From assembly GCA_963169105.1 (NCBI GenBank), contig OY720643.1, positions 95,924,848 through 95,988,847 of the forward strand: 64,000 nucleotides of DNA. Direction: 5' to 3'. The notes beneath the pieces are model-generated. The model was given only the letters and a program-made list of their open reading frames with translations, ran no database searches and was not told where the DNA came from. Of the stretch, positions 36,142 through 48,203 are shown one piece after another. Made by a program: the position numbers and the translations under genes. Each line of letters opens with the position of its first letter. Positions within the stretch are counted from its first letter, which is position 1. Source of the stretch: Ceriagrion tenellum (taxonomy: Eukaryota; Arthropoda; Insecta; Odonata; Coenagrionidae).

Positions 36142-38150
36142 TTTTAATATGTTTAGCGTAAATTATTCTCAAGAACTCTACTGTGTTACACCAGTGCAGC
36201 AGCAGTGACGTATCAATGAAAGACTGATTGGTTGGAAGGATACATTTAAAATCGCGATGTTTTAAACTGGTTTTAACCTCAGTAATTCGACTCAATTGAA
36301 AGAACATTAAGTATAGAAGAACTGATACTCATTCACGTCACTATTTTGAAATTTCTCCATACTTCTCCTTTGAAATTTCATTTGGGTTTAGTGATCATTG
36401 AGGGATCGGGCCAAATCGATAGCCCAGTAAAAAGGCGTTGTTTGTTGAAATAAAGGAGGTAAACCATCTACGTTCCAAGTGTAACTTTACTCACTTTTTG
36501 CTAACTACAAGAAAAACGAGTCCACTGCGTGAAATAATCAACAAAATGTTACCTTCAATGATATTTAACTCTCCAATTGGACTTCAAACTTCATGCCGTT
36601 AAAAGCAAAAATTTGGGAAACGAGAAATGATGGGATTTTTCAAAGTATAAAAGTAATGCCATTTTAACATAAAACAGTAAACTAGTGGGAACAATTCCCT
36701 TTTCCCAAAATTTTACTATTATATAAAAATAGAAATCTCACCCGTTTTTTGTTTTTAGCCAATTACTGTCAAAATACGACAAATATCTTTATGAATGGCG
36801 CTACATTTGACTCCTAAGATTGGCAATAAGGTGTCTTTAAAAATATATTTCTCGAAAAATCAGTATATTTTGTAAATTAATTTTAATTTATAATAAGAAA
36901 TCCGGATTATCACCAAAATTTGGTTTATAAACCAAAAAATCAAAAGAGTAGAATATGGTACTTGTTATTTCTCAGAAAGTTGCTCCGTAAGTACCAAGTA
37001 TAGAGTAAGAAGTCATAGATATGAGCTATTTTGGCAATATCACTTGGTATTATCCACTCAATAGGTTTTTTCCGACTTATTTCAACGTCTAAACACCATT
37101 AATCTAATAGAACAGAGTAATTTTTACACCGAGCTTAAACTATCAAAATTCCTATCCCATCAACCTCCATTAGTATTCAAAATACGGTCAACTAATGAGA
37201 GTCATGACCAACATTCTGTCAAAACAATAGGAGAATCAATTATACTTTTGAACATTACCTATTGAGTTCGTTCCCCACATGTCGTACGAGTTATAAGCTG
37301 TGCTATTACAAGGCTCTTCTTCTGATATAGCTCTATTGCTTTGAATTTGTTAGAGATCTCTATTAGTACCTGTTTGCTAAATTAAAATACTCGCGTGGCT
37401 TGAGGCATTTTAGTTACCACAAAGAAAGAACGGCTTGTTTTATGGCTAGAAAGTAGTGATACATTTCATTTTCCACAATGGCATAATTTTTCACATGATC
37501 TAATTTTTTCACATAGTTTCAGATTATAAATAAAATATACATTTTCCCATGCTTACTATAATTTCTAAAGACAATAATGGTGCGATAATAGATTTATTTG
37601 ACAGATTTAAAGAGAAGCCTGCAAAGTAAAAATTAAATCATTTGTATATTTCAAAAAACAATTATGTATACCTAAGCACATGAGAAGAAAAATGAAGGAG
37701 AGAGACAGTAGAATTAAAACTTTTTGACAAATCAACACTGAAAAGCTCAGATTTGTTGACACCCTAGGATACCCGTAGGGTATCATATTGTCTCCACCCA
37801 AAAGAGTTGTATTTCCGATGAAAAAGCTATTTGATCTGTGAGGAAGTTTTTTAGCCACATAGTTGCTTTTCCCTCACAGGTTTCAAGCCATTAAAATCAA
37901 AGAATATAAATTAAATCACTCAAACTAGCTAAATAGACTCTTTCCTTGATTACCAGCAGTTATCTTCGTGCCATCGTCGGAATATATAACTGACTTACTT
38001 CAAACTATACACATGGTAGGAAATCAGATGGTTAAACTCAAGGAGTGGAAGAGAAACACAGTGTTTGTATTTCACACGCTCACTGTCTGCCTCTCAATCT
38101 TTTGATTTCCATTACATTCCATATTTGTTCCCCTTTGTACAGTGTTTCAG
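36142..38150. other. AT-rich intergenic sequence
   Basis: Nothing coding is recognised. A small hairpin (gataccc / gggtatc) lies near 37770-37787. A long pyrimidine-rich tract at 38080-38148 leads into the exon-like stretch that follows. Confidence 0.4.
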
Positions 38151-38372
38151 TTCATGCCAGGGAGCCGTGTGTGCATTAGGCTGACGGAGGAGGCGAAAGC
38201 GGATGCAGAACTTAGATTGCGAGTATGGCGACGTCAAAATGATGAGTATTCATTGAAAATACTCCACTTAGACAAATTGAAGCAATTAACAGCACTCATA
38301 AGTTGCAATCCTCTTCTATCAAGCAATCTCTATGACGGAGTCAATTTTATGCCTCTCCGGCGTACCTGGTAA
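38151..38372 (+). CDS. Possible exon of an unknown gene
   Basis: A strong polypyrimidine tract ends in tttgtacag (to 38142) and again in tgtttcag (to 38150), giving two candidate splice acceptors. From 38151 an open frame of 73 codons runs to TAA at 38370. Its first half is charged and helix-like (LTEEAKADAELRLRVWRRQN) and it continues with SLKILHLDKLKQLTALISCN. A donor-like gtaagt lies just after the stop, and a weaker ctg/gtaaat donor lies at the stop. I recognise no family. It could be a host exon, a decayed transposon frame or chance. Confidence 0.25.
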   Translation, partial: FMPGSRVCIRLTEEAKADAELRLRVWRRQNDEYSLKILHLDKLKQLTALISCNPLLSSNLYDGVNFMPLRRTW

Positions 38373-39059
38373 ATTTATAAGTAAGTTGAGCACTTTGAAA
38401 CTTGGTCTTCTCCAATTTTTCACGGCATAAAGTGGCAGAATTTGGGAGAATTCATGAGAGAATACGGCTTAAACTATGAAACAACATGTATATCGGCAAA
38501 TTTTCTGAGCGGAGGAGTCAAAATGACGCCTGCGGGTATAAAATTGTTAAAAATAGCGCTTTGATGTAGATTTTAATTGAAATTATGCAGTAAATGCAAT
38601 TTGAGCGGTGAAAAATAAGTTTCCTTCATTTTAAACGCGTAAACAAAAGATAACAATAATAATCATCGTAATGTATTGCACAACTATATTTATTTTAGGC
38701 AAAAGTTCAAACATTACAAGTAAAAATATATTTTATTTAACTTACGCTCGCTGGACACCACCAAAAATAATAGAACAAAGCATTAGTAGATCTCAGATTC
38801 GGGCCTTTAAAACTAATGCCATGACTGATAAAGAGTTATTTATCAAATACTAAAGTACTGTAATTTAAAGTGAGGTCAGTAGTGTAAAATCGGGCGTAGA
38901 ATGGATAAGAGAGGAGTTCTCGCTCACAAAAAGTGCTAGGAAACAAAGCATTTATGTATTTATAGTAGAGTACTGAGAAATGCATAAGGGTGAGTAATAT
39001 TTTGAAAACAAGATTGAACAAAATTTAAAAAAAAGTAAGCTACAATATGTATAAACTTT

Positions 39060-39182
39060 ACAAATGCAGGCGTCACTTCGTGGAAGTATTATATATTCGA
39101 ATCATATGGAAATAATCCTTGTACTTTACCACAGTTATTTATCAGCAGTTAAACGTACTAAGCATTTTGGAGCTTGCTGCAT
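39060..39182 (-). repeat. Dispersed repeat family F, copy 2
   Basis: Read on the minus strand this segment runs from atgcagcaagct to gattcgaatatataatactt followed by ccacgaagtgacg, the same order as copy 1 at 12111-12300, but without the ATA microsatellite expansion. Confidence 0.6.
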
Positions 39183-39267
39183 ATTTTTATTGAATTGAAT
39201 TGTACCTTTAGATGCAGCAAGCTATAAAACGCGTAGCACATTTAACTGTGATTAAATAACTATGGAA
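39124..39267. repeat. Imperfect head-to-head palindrome containing family F ends
   Basis: Left arm 39124-39182 and right arm 39212-39267 are reverse complements with scattered differences. Both read outward as atgcagcaagct, a cgtag/cttag block, tttaactg, and taaataact. The spacer is about 29 bases. A tandem of actatagtaagt (three partial units) lies downstream at 39308-39348. Confidence 0.7.
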
Positions 39268-39348
39268 GGGAACAAGGATTATTTTTAATGTAGATTTCAA
39301 CACAATATCTATAGTAAGTTTGCACTATAGTAAGTACTATAGTAAGTA

Positions 39349-40619
39349 CATTTGCCACATGCAAGGCTGAAAAAGAACCTTGTAAATTAGAAGACTCCCA
39401 TAAGGGAGAAGTATTAAAGAGGACTTATGCCGCTAGGACAAATATTTTTTGTCAAAATGATTGAAAATCTTTCCCACAAGCCAATATTTAGGGTTTCCAA
39501 ATGGCAAAAGATTCCTCGTCTAATAACGCCCGCTTTTAATTCGCAAGCTAGAAACCTATATCACTGAAATTGCGGATCACGGTAAAAGGAGCTTTTTCAT
39601 TATTATGGAGTCTGGGGGACGTTAAGGAGACTAAGGAGGAGGTAGGCAAAGCTCTAGAAATATGCACACGGGCGGATAATTTCACGAATCTTGCCTCCAG
39701 TATTCTTGAAAGGTCCCTGAAGAATAGCTATCCCTCAAGAAAATGGCCCCAGTAATGCTTCCTCGCTCATCAAACTACTTTGTTTTCGCTGAAAATAATT
39801 GATCCTTGTCCAAAGGGGGGCTGTCATTATTCTGAAAATAGCAAAGACGAAATGAATATGGAAGAGGGCGTCTTCTTTTATAACGGCGAGATGAAGAGCT
39901 TTCGACATGAATTGCTTCCTGTAAGAGTGGATAAGAGACAAAGAAGTCCGGTTTTTTTCGCTCTGACATGAATCGAAGCAGAGGTTAACGCCCTCCAGCA
40001 CTCGCCCGTTAATGGCTGAGCATTTCAACTGAATATTGCATTGTTTAAATGCCAAGTGGGTGTCAAAAATAATAAGAAAGGAAACTTGTGTGTAAAAAAA
40101 GTTAATTTTATACTCGAAAAGCCAGCCTTGGGTTATTACTCTGGAGAATTAGCTACGTGAGTGAGAAAATTGCTTTTTTCACCTAATTAATGGAATATCA
40201 TATCCCACTGCCGCGTTCATCTCACAATAAAAAGCTCCGTTCGTTATAATGGACCAAAAATATAACCATTTCATCATCAAAGCAGCACACACTATGATTA
40301 AGGATATGAGCTGCTGGTGACAACGAAGCGTTCATAAGTTCACCTTGAAATGTACTTGAAATAAGAACTTCCAACGCCAAAAGGGAAAGATATTACCTAG
40401 TAAAAAAAGTGAATTGTAAAAACGAAGAACGAAATACATGCTTCTTCTTTAGAAAAATAATTAACAAACGTTGAAAATGATACAATCTCTAGCCATATAA
40501 TCACGTGTTTAAGAAAATATTTAGGAATAATAATATATTTTCACATATTGGGTCACAAAAACACCCCAAATACCTTTCAAATAGTTTGGTCTGAGAATTA
40601 TTTTTACATCGGTATGTAT
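39349..40619. other. Intergenic sequence with weak frames
   Basis: Frames at 39570-39755 (+) and 39735-40055 (-) overlap a moderately GC-rich patch. Neither has a recognisable motif. Confidence 0.35.
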
Positions 40620-40710
40620 TTTTCATCAATAAATCTATAAATCTATAATCAATCTATAAAACCTAGCACGTTTTACTGGAAGAACGCGTCCTTCATCTGG
40701 TTTTGAATGG
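40620..40710 (-). repeat. Penelope-like 3' end motif
   Basis: On the minus strand accagatgaaggacgcgttc is followed by ttccagtaaaacgtgctagg and AT-rich sequence with repeated aatctata-type units. The gatgaagg...cttc hairpin core followed by aaacgtg is the layout seen at several other sites in this window. No upstream coding part is visible. Confidence 0.4.
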
Positions 40711-42612
40711 TAAACTATTTTGATTACATATTCTAAACATCAGTCAGCTTGGCATATATACAAATGATCTAAAATATCGTGAAAATGTTTTCAAAATCTT
40801 TTGAGTCTAACTTAAAAAACGCAATCTTATGCATACATTTTACTTCCAAGTGGCAGTAATGGCCAAATTAGGAAAGTATTGAACATTTAAACCGATGATA
40901 AATCCCGAAAAGAAGCCCAAAAGTAAAGCCTAAAGGATTGATAGAGGTAAGCAATAAAATAAAGGGAAAGCACTTTTAATCATAAAATAAAGGGAAGGAA
41001 CCTTGCAAGCTTTTCATATTTTGTCAAATGTTGTTTGTTCCTACAAATGCAGTAAACGAGAAAATATTGAAAGGGGTGGGGTAGAAGAAATCTACACCGA
41101 TATGATGATATCCACGAATTTTGTGTTTCTCAAGTACATACTTGGACGCAACTCAGAAAAAATATTGATTTCATCTGATTAACGCCGCAAAAACCTGCGA
41201 ATAAATATAGGTACACTTAAAGTAATCAAAAAACGAACAAGGTAAATTGCAGATGTCCATCCCAACAAACGGAAAATATTATTGAAGTTGATGGTATCAC
41301 CTGTCATTTTGGATGAACTAAAATTTCCTGAGTTACAGAGCAGCTAAATTAATTTTTGCATTGTTATTTAAATAAAACAAACAGTAAAGTTCGATTAATT
41401 TGATGGAAAATAAAATTAACCGGATAAATATTTATTTACCTTGAAATATATGTACGAATTTGATTATGCCAAAGCTTCTGGGTTCTCATTCCTGATAAAC
41501 AAATGATTCAAGAAACAGTGGTAGCATTTAAACTATCTATCATAGGGAAACATTTAGATGAAATATACGCATGTAATTAACAAGGGAAAATTTTAGGAAT
41601 ACATGAAGGTAGTAAAAGAAACATACCCCCGTGAAATGATACGAGGGAAACCTATTGGGTGCATGGCTTTATAAAATTCACCTGATAAGCCTTCATATCA
41701 ACTCCAAACATTTTCCGGGGCAAACGGTAGTTTAGATCACCTTTTTTAACGCAATTATTTAAATTTATTATTTTTATTTATTATTTTAACGTTTATTAAA
41801 ACTGGGAAAACCATTTTTTTCGGGAATTTCCTGGAGTAAATACATTGTAATGGGAACAACACAAAGTACATAATGAATCTTTGTTACATTTTCCTGGACT
41901 CTCAAGCTAAAATTTGATTGTGTTTAATCTATATGTCAAAGTATCGGACCATCAGGTTGACCTAAAATCCAAAATATCTATGTTGTTTTTTTAGAAGTGT
42001 TGATTTGCACGCAAATACGAATGAAAGTTCTCAGAAATAGGAGTTTATCAAACACGCCCATTTACCCACGATGTATCCCACCGAAATATTAATCGGAAAT
42101 TTGAGCACAAAAAATTCAATGAGAAGATTTCTACAAGATTTCAAGCGACTAATATGGCATTCTCTCTCCCACTCCCACTCTCTCCCTCTAGAAAACGTAA
42201 TGCTTCCGCTTAAAGTAGAGCAAGTTCTCTCTTCAATTCGGAAACAATTAAAAAGGTAACTCGGACTCCATCCGAATGCCTGAGCTGCTAATGAGCCGAG
42301 AGGAAGAAGAATTAAAAACTTTTTAAAGAGTTACCGAGAATGGGAAATTTATGAGATCTCATCAGAGCAAAGGATCTCAAGCGGGCCCATATCGTCCCAA
42401 AATTCCATTTACTTGCAAAATTAAATTTGAAAAAAGGTTCCATGACCCAATCACTTGAATGAGAGTCATTTATCCTTATCAAATTCTCCTTTTATATTTA
42501 AATTTGAGCGTGTACAAATGGTTCTTCAAGGATATCATTTAAAAGTGTAGATACTGTTAGAAAAATCTTTCACAAAAAAACCGGAGGGATAAGAGGGTGG
42601 TGCCATAAGGTA
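40711..42612. other. AT-rich intergenic sequence
   Basis: No element or gene recognised. Frames such as 42071-42259 (+) show no motif. Confidence 0.4.
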
Positions 42613-43519
42613 TTATGAAACTTTAATTGATCGCTTCCCGTTAGAAGTGTGATATTCGTTTTCCAAATTCACCTCGTAAATAGGAAACTGTAAAACTTTG
42701 AGTAATATTGTTTTCATGCTGCCCGAGGCTACGATCGATATTCCTCCGTACAGATGTTGGAGGCTTCTGGAGACACCAACGGCGATCAAACCTCCTTTCC
42801 CATACACGACTTCGTACATCCATTTTTCTATTTCGGAGTCAGTACAGTACATCCTGCCTCTGTCATTTGACAGAAATAATTCCTCGTACATGATCATACT
42901 CGATGTTTCCCCACCCAAAACGGGATAAATATTATTATTTTAGTGATCCAGACAAGTCAATGTTATCCAACATGGCTGAAAGAATGGGAGAAAAATCCCC
43001 TTTAGTTACAGCATTGGTTGGATGTTTGGTACTCCATGTGAGAGCAGAATCCTTCTATTTACTTTTCACTGGCCTGAAGTCAGATGCATCAGTGAGCTGC
43101 AACACCCTTGTGAAATTTGGGTATAGAGCAATGAAAATAATTTGAAGTTCTTTGCAGAGCAAACTTAGATGGTAAGTTAAGTGGGTTTTGTGGCCATTTA
43201 CAAACAACACTACAGGCAATAGAATTTTGTTTTTCTCAAGATAAGGGTGAAAAACGTTCCCAATGAATTTGAAAAACACTTCCAATTTGATCCATTCATT
43301 GTCGCTGCACCCAACACCCCACTTTTGTGGAACTTTTTGGACTATTTAATTTGAAATCCTCTGGAGAAGATAGATTATCATTGGCGGACAAGTTTTTCCA
43401 GAGGCTGAAAAGGTACACATAACAGTAAGAGTTGCTTTTGCCTGACTGTGTTCTAATTCATACACATTTCTTAAACCAGTGGGGGCAAGCACCAAATTTT
43501 TTTTAGGGCAAAACATGAA
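42613..43519 (-). pseudogene. pogo/Tigger/jerky-type transposase, C-terminal half
   Basis: Seen on the minus strand, in order: NLVLAPTGLRNVYELEHS, TVMCTFSASGKTCPPMI, VLFVNGHKTHL, ALYPNFTRVLQLTDASDF, RPVKSK, a stop, then HPTNAVTKGDFSPILSAM, a frameshift and NNIYPV. Known: DDE-1 transposases of the pogo/Tigger/jerky group show VLAPKG, CTFNAAGxxxPPM, LFVDGHSSHL, ALYPNxTHxLQPLD, FRPLK and GxYPxNP in this order. The second catalytic Asp (DGH) is Asn here (NGH). The third (LTDA) remains. Stops and a frameshift show that it is dead. The open frame from 42918 to 42613 may be the remaining C-terminus, but its identity is unproven. The copy continues from the N-terminal half beyond the insertion at 43520-43960. 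Confidence 0.88.
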
Positions 43520-43960
43520 AAACAATGATACTCAAACGATATCGTACTGTATACCAAATTTATTTCAAACTCTTACAACACGTGTGTCAACTGTCTAGCA
43601 GTCATCATCAGGTAAGACTAATCTTAACATAAACAGACATGAGCATATATATTAGGAGTTATATTGCCCAAACACAATGGTTGTGGTACGGGTAAAGGGG
43701 GGGGGGTAGGATAGGTGGGGGAGACTAAAGTCATGAATGGGATATGATCCTTTGTTCGTCCAAAAAATCAGATTACGTCAAACACCAGATTTGCGTCACA
43801 CTGGGAAAGGATAGAAAGACAGGTGGAAGAAAATGGAAAGGGGGGGAGGGTGGTTTGTTGGAGTATGTAAAGTTATGGTTAACGTTATGTATATGTTTAA
43901 ATGTTATGGTTAAATATGCTGTTCTACAATATCTCGCCGGAGAAAGTGGAGTTTATTCAT
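43520..43960 (-). mobile_element. Short retroelement copy B inserted in the transposase
   Basis: Seen: the element is flanked by aacatgaa at 43512-43519 and 43961-43968 (11 bp with one mismatch if extended to the left), which reads as a target-site duplication. On the minus strand it begins aataaactccactttctccg and ends with a gatgatgactgctagacagt hairpin, acacgtgt, aataaa and tacagtacgatatcgtttga. Both ends match copy A (504-770), which has a different flank. A run of ten G lies at about 43698-43707. Known: variable-length target duplications mean target-primed insertion, and the 3' layout is Penelope-like. Inference: a 441-bp non-autonomous retroelement, possibly mobilised by a Penelope-like enzyme. 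It contains no coding frame. Confidence 0.7.
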
Positions 43961-44335
43961 AACATGAAGTTCATATCATCACCATTGAAAACCCTATCAG
44001 GATCAGAGAGGATACAAATATTATTCCCTCTTTTAGGATATCCTCCACAGATTTTAACTAACCTCTTATATCTTCCTTGCTTACGCAAGCACTTGCAGCA
44101 GTAACTCCTTCGGGAGTCTGATAAGAAATTTCTGGGTGTCGACACTAAAAGGAATGATACCACTTATTGCCGGGCATATTGTCTTTAAAAGGAGTTCTGC
44201 GATTATTGTTCTCTAGGAATTCCTTGACACTAGTTTGGATGTCTTCCCTTCTGCGTGGAAACCCTTTTTGGTCACATTCAAATATCTAACTAGAAAAGAC
44301 GTTCATATTTAGGTACGAGGAGTTTTTCATCATAA
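43961..44335 (-). pseudogene. pogo/Tigger/jerky-type transposase, N-terminal half
   Basis: Seen on the minus strand: GFPRRREDIQTSVKEFLE, NNNRRTPFKDNMPGNKWY, a stop, RHPEISYQTPEGVTAASA, KEDIRG, a frameshift and SDPDRVFNGDDMNFML, directly before the insertion. Known: this is the CENP-B-type helix-turn-helix part and the start of the DDE domain. FNGDDMNFM corresponds to the usual FNxDETxF, so the first catalytic Asp is kept. The protein resumes across the insertion with FCPK and VLAPTG, so the two halves were once one reading frame. The upstream DNA-binding part may extend to about 44460 (LVREPNLLGK), but is too decayed to bound. Confidence 0.85.
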
Positions 44336-44736
44336 GTCGAGTGATTTATTTAAAAAGAATAGGCAACCTATATTCTGAAACTATTTCTGAAAGTCTTTTT
44401 CCCCAACAAATTAGGCTCCCGGACCAGTGCACCTTTATGAAACATCCTGCCATATTTCCACAGCCTAAGAAATCTATGGCGTATTGCATTTTTATTCTTA
44501 GAAAATTAATTTAAAAAATGCAAAATAATGGTCAAATAAACCTATATTTGTCTCCTCCCTTGTCAGTATTTTCCACGGTCTTGAAATCCATGCCTTTTTT
44601 TACTGCCTCAACGTCAGCACAAACACTTTCTTCCGTATATCTATTACTTTTCCGTCGAATCAACCTTGCACTAACAGCCTATAAATCAGAAATACATAAT
44701 CAAAAGTCGAAGGTAACTACTTGAAATTTTCATTGT

Positions 44737-44970
44737 GGCTGTAGCCAGTTCTTGGCACCAACTTTGCTAGTTATTGGCACCCGTGCCAATTACTGGTTTC
44801 ACTCAATTTTAAGACTTACAATTTAAAATATGTCTGTAGATAGGCATTATGATCAATTTGGAGTACAATATAAATAAAATACTATATTAGTTGAAAATTC
44901 CAATAATTGGCATCCCATGCCAATAACTGGAATATACTTGCATTTAAATACCAGTAATTGGCATCTGATA
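44737..44970. repeat. Cluster of a 14-bp half-site in inverted pairs
   Basis: A half-site of the form ccagttattggcat occurs six times: 44745, 44767, 44783 (inverted), 44900, 44917 (inverted) and 44951. Two inverted pairs (44767-44796, 2-base spacer; 44900-44930, 3-base spacer) are flanked by single half-sites. The ttggc...gccaa core recalls the nuclear factor I dimer site, but the spacing is 6 or 7 instead of 5. It may be a minisatellite-like array, the terminal repeats of a decayed element, or a protein-binding cluster. Confidence 0.6.
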
Positions 44971-46284
44971 AAAAATAATTTAATTTAACACGCACTAAGT
45001 AAAAACATGGTCATGAGGTTACTATAAATATCATCTACATCCAGGATTCACTAAAGTTAATGGAGTGGTAGAGTTGCAAAACAAGTGATGGTCTTAACTT
45101 ATCGCTAAGAAAACCTTCAATTTTCCCGGAGCAAATAGAGCACGCAGTGGTACGGTAGGCAGTCACTTCTCAAGTGGTGAAACGTGGACGATACCTCCAA
45201 TACATAGTCAGCCGAACTTCACTGCGTCTGAATTCGAACGCAACAATGTTCCAACTCCATTCTTATACTTAATATCACATTGTAAATTACAAATTGCCAA
45301 CAACTGGGGGGGGTTCCAACCATAGGGCATTCTACCCCAACCTTCGCGCAAGTTACGACATTAGGTTGGATTACCGCTAAGTAATTCCCCCATAGGAAGT
45401 CACGTATTGATAAAAAGCTCACATAAAATAAACTCGTGAGAGAGTACTCTTTCAATCTCATTTCAATGTCAATTAGATGTTCAATAAAGTTAATCTAAAA
45501 ATTTTTTACATTCATCGAAGTTAGAGCGGAAAGAAAAATGATCTCTTTTTATTTTTTAGACCAAGAAAAAGTAATGTGGCAATGATTGAGCCAATCGGCT
45601 TTTAAATTAATAGCGTTTATAATTGAGAATTGATTTTAGAAATGACAATATCTAGCCTCTTCCAGAAAAATGAATATTTCTAAGAATATGTAAGAATCGG
45701 AAAAAAGAATTGAAATATTCCCCTGCGTCTTACTTTGTCACTTATGAGCCTGATACTGAATCACTAGAGTTAAAACCTAAGCAAGCCATTAGCATTTCAT
45801 GATTTTTCGAAGATAAAGAAATTATTATGTCTCTAAAATCTAAACTTCCATGGTTGAATACAATTTTTTACTATGTATTTCTTAACTTTTTAGAAAAGTA
45901 TTTAATTTATAAAAATTTCAATACAAAAGGGGCTTTATATTGAACCATCATAAAATTTTAATTCAAAATTTAATAAATTGCGCTCGCAAAATACAAATCT
46001 ACCCGTTAAATACTAGTCTTAACTGAAGTCAGGCACTTTCTTGGAGAGCTATCACCTAAATCACGTTACTTGAGAGGAACTGCTGCCATTGCTAAGATTC
46101 CCCACCGTTTCGCGCAAAAAAGAAGACATCGTTTTATTTACGGAATAAACGCAAAAATCGGCTGGATCTCCATCACGCAGCTACCAGGCAGAGGTCGCAC
46201 GCGTGCCAAGAATCACGGGAGGAGATATTCCCGCCTGCTAGTCCAGCGTGGAGAGAACGGGAACTCACGATGTGCCATGAGCTA
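44971..46284. other. AT-rich intergenic sequence grading into a GC-richer patch
   Basis: No element recognised in 44971-46060. From about 46060 the sequence becomes GC-richer and runs into the possible LINE fragment. Confidence 0.4.
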
Positions 46285-46420
46285 AATAAAAATAACAAAG
46301 GGACGGCCGAGGAAGACGAGGAGAGAGACTATAAACATTTTAGGAATCCCAGCTATGGCGCAATGGCGACCGAGAGGAGAAAAAAGGCACGAAACGAGGG
46401 GAAAGAAGGAAATAAAACAA
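46285..46420 (+). pseudogene. Possible LINE C-terminal fragment
   Basis: On the + strand one frame gives KGRPRKTRRETINILGI, and after a frame change the next gives SYGAMATERRKKARNE. Known: many LINE ORF2 tails read GRPRKTWxETxxxDL, then an AMATAxDRKKWR block. The match is short and depends on one frameshift. The overlapping 152-residue frame (46270-46728) includes part of this stretch but continues into unrelated sequence. Confidence 0.35.
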
Positions 46421-48172
46421 ATGCGCGTCGCAGTTCGCCACGGAAGGGAGACTGGGCGCCAGGAATGACTGGAGATGAGATTTGGGCAGTATGCGGCCCA
46501 TGGTCTGGGCAGGAATGCCACGCTCGCGAACGGGCCAAGGAAAAGCCAGGTGGGAGGGCTGAAGTATGTCATAATACCGTCCACCTATTCTTTACGAGGA
46601 GTCCTTCCTTCTTCTCCACACACACACAGCGTCTCAGTCTCACGGAGGGACAGAAAGGACGAACGCGAGGCAATATAACTTCATATCACCCGACCCTCCC
46701 TTATTCCACTCGTGGTATGGAAGGGTGAGCATAAAACTTCGGCTCAGAAAAGGGGAGACGAAGACGATAGAGCGAAAGTCCGAGAGCAAAGAAAAGCTGA
46801 GATAGCAAAAGCTTAGCCCCTGAGAATGAAGTCCCCTTTACAAAGAACATAAGAACACAACTTAAGACCGAAACATTACCTCAGACTCTATCTGCCATTT
46901 AGCTACCTTTAGCATTTATCTACCAATTAGCTAACATACTTATGTAGACAAGGACGAATTTATAGTCTGATGGTTAATTAGATAAATATATTCAGTACGT
47001 TGGGCAAGCGTGTGTGCTCTGGAGAGTTTATAGTACTGAGTCCGGAGAATTATAAGTACTCTCTTCGATGGAATTCCTTGAGGTATTAAAACAGGATACC
47101 AGATATTCATAGAGACTATAAAATACAGCCATAAAATGATACGGCGAATGAAAAAAGCATTTCCAAGTTTACCGAAAAGTAAGTTTAGCACTTTTAACAA
47201 TATCAGTAATACTATTTTTGTCCTGTAAAACCATTAAACCTGGTGGAAATTAAACTGAATACATAAAGTACAGATTATTTATAAAGTTAAATATAATTAC
47301 AAGGTGGGTATTGCAGTACAGAGAGATAAGTAACGTAATCTTTCTGCGGACTACATTGGACCTTGATACCTACATGCATACGTAATTTTTTCATGCAAAA
47401 ATTGTTACATATTTATTTTGAAGCTATGCTCCTGCAAGGCATTTTAATTTAGGTAAATAAATCTTTTGTAATATCTTACTAATAATATAAACTATTAACC
47501 ACACTTGGATTAGCTCAAATGCAACAATCAACATTACTGTCAACTATAAATGGTGTTCTACATGAATCAGCATGAATGGGACTTTATAATCCAATATGAG
47601 ATCTTTATCATTGGATCAATATTGCTACAATGCGATACTAAATGCAATTAGCTGCGATACTACATAGACAATGACATTTTTTTTTAAATGTGATAGCTCA
47701 AAACAGACAGCATAGCAGGGGCATCAACTTAATTCCGCGTCTCTATTCCGAATTGCTGATGGCGCATGTCTATCCCTCTAAATTAGACACACATGTTCGA
47801 GAGATAACTGAATTTAAAGAGTAGGCTTCAATGCCTTACGCATTAGTTTTTGTATCACTCCCCATTGCGGTGAAATACTCCATGAAAATGGACCATTTAA
47901 AAGCACCCACTTCTTTGCTCCATGGTTAAGCACCGATTGGTGAAGCAAAAGTATATTATAATTGTTACGATAGTCATGGTATTCCTACTCTTCTGAAAAT
48001 TCTACTTCCGACGTAAAATTTACTTCCTACCCACCCTTAAATCAACGTCTTTTGTGGACTAAATACGCGTTCAATCAAATTTAGCCATAAAAGTCCCTGA
48101 TTGACAGAAAAATTGATCATTTCAATTAGTGGATAGACATTCGAATCATTCCTGATATAGAAAGAGTTAAAA
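46421..48172. other. Intergenic sequence, purine-rich then AT-rich
   Basis: 46420-46820 is G/A-rich with a short CA repeat near 46618-46629. 46820-48172 is AT-rich. The minus-strand frame 46940-47200 was considered as reverse transcriptase debris and not accepted. Confidence 0.4.
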
Positions 48173-48203
48173 TCAGCCCTCTTGGTCAATTCAAGAGGGC
48201 TGA
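48173..48203. repeat. Perfect 12-bp GC-rich hairpin
   Basis: tcagccctcttg (48173-48184) and caagagggctga (48192-48203) pair perfectly around a 7-base loop. No gene end or T-run is nearby. Confidence 0.8.

Noticed and set aside
46270..46728. 152-residue + strand protein
   Set aside because: The only recognisable part is a possible LINE tail that needs a frameshift. The rest is GC-rich sequence without motif.
46940..47200. Reverse transcriptase C-terminal domain on the minus strand
   Set aside because: Phrases such as KLGNAFFIRRI and SKRVLI faintly recall the Jockey-type tail, but the diagnostic YG and WGN residues are missing.
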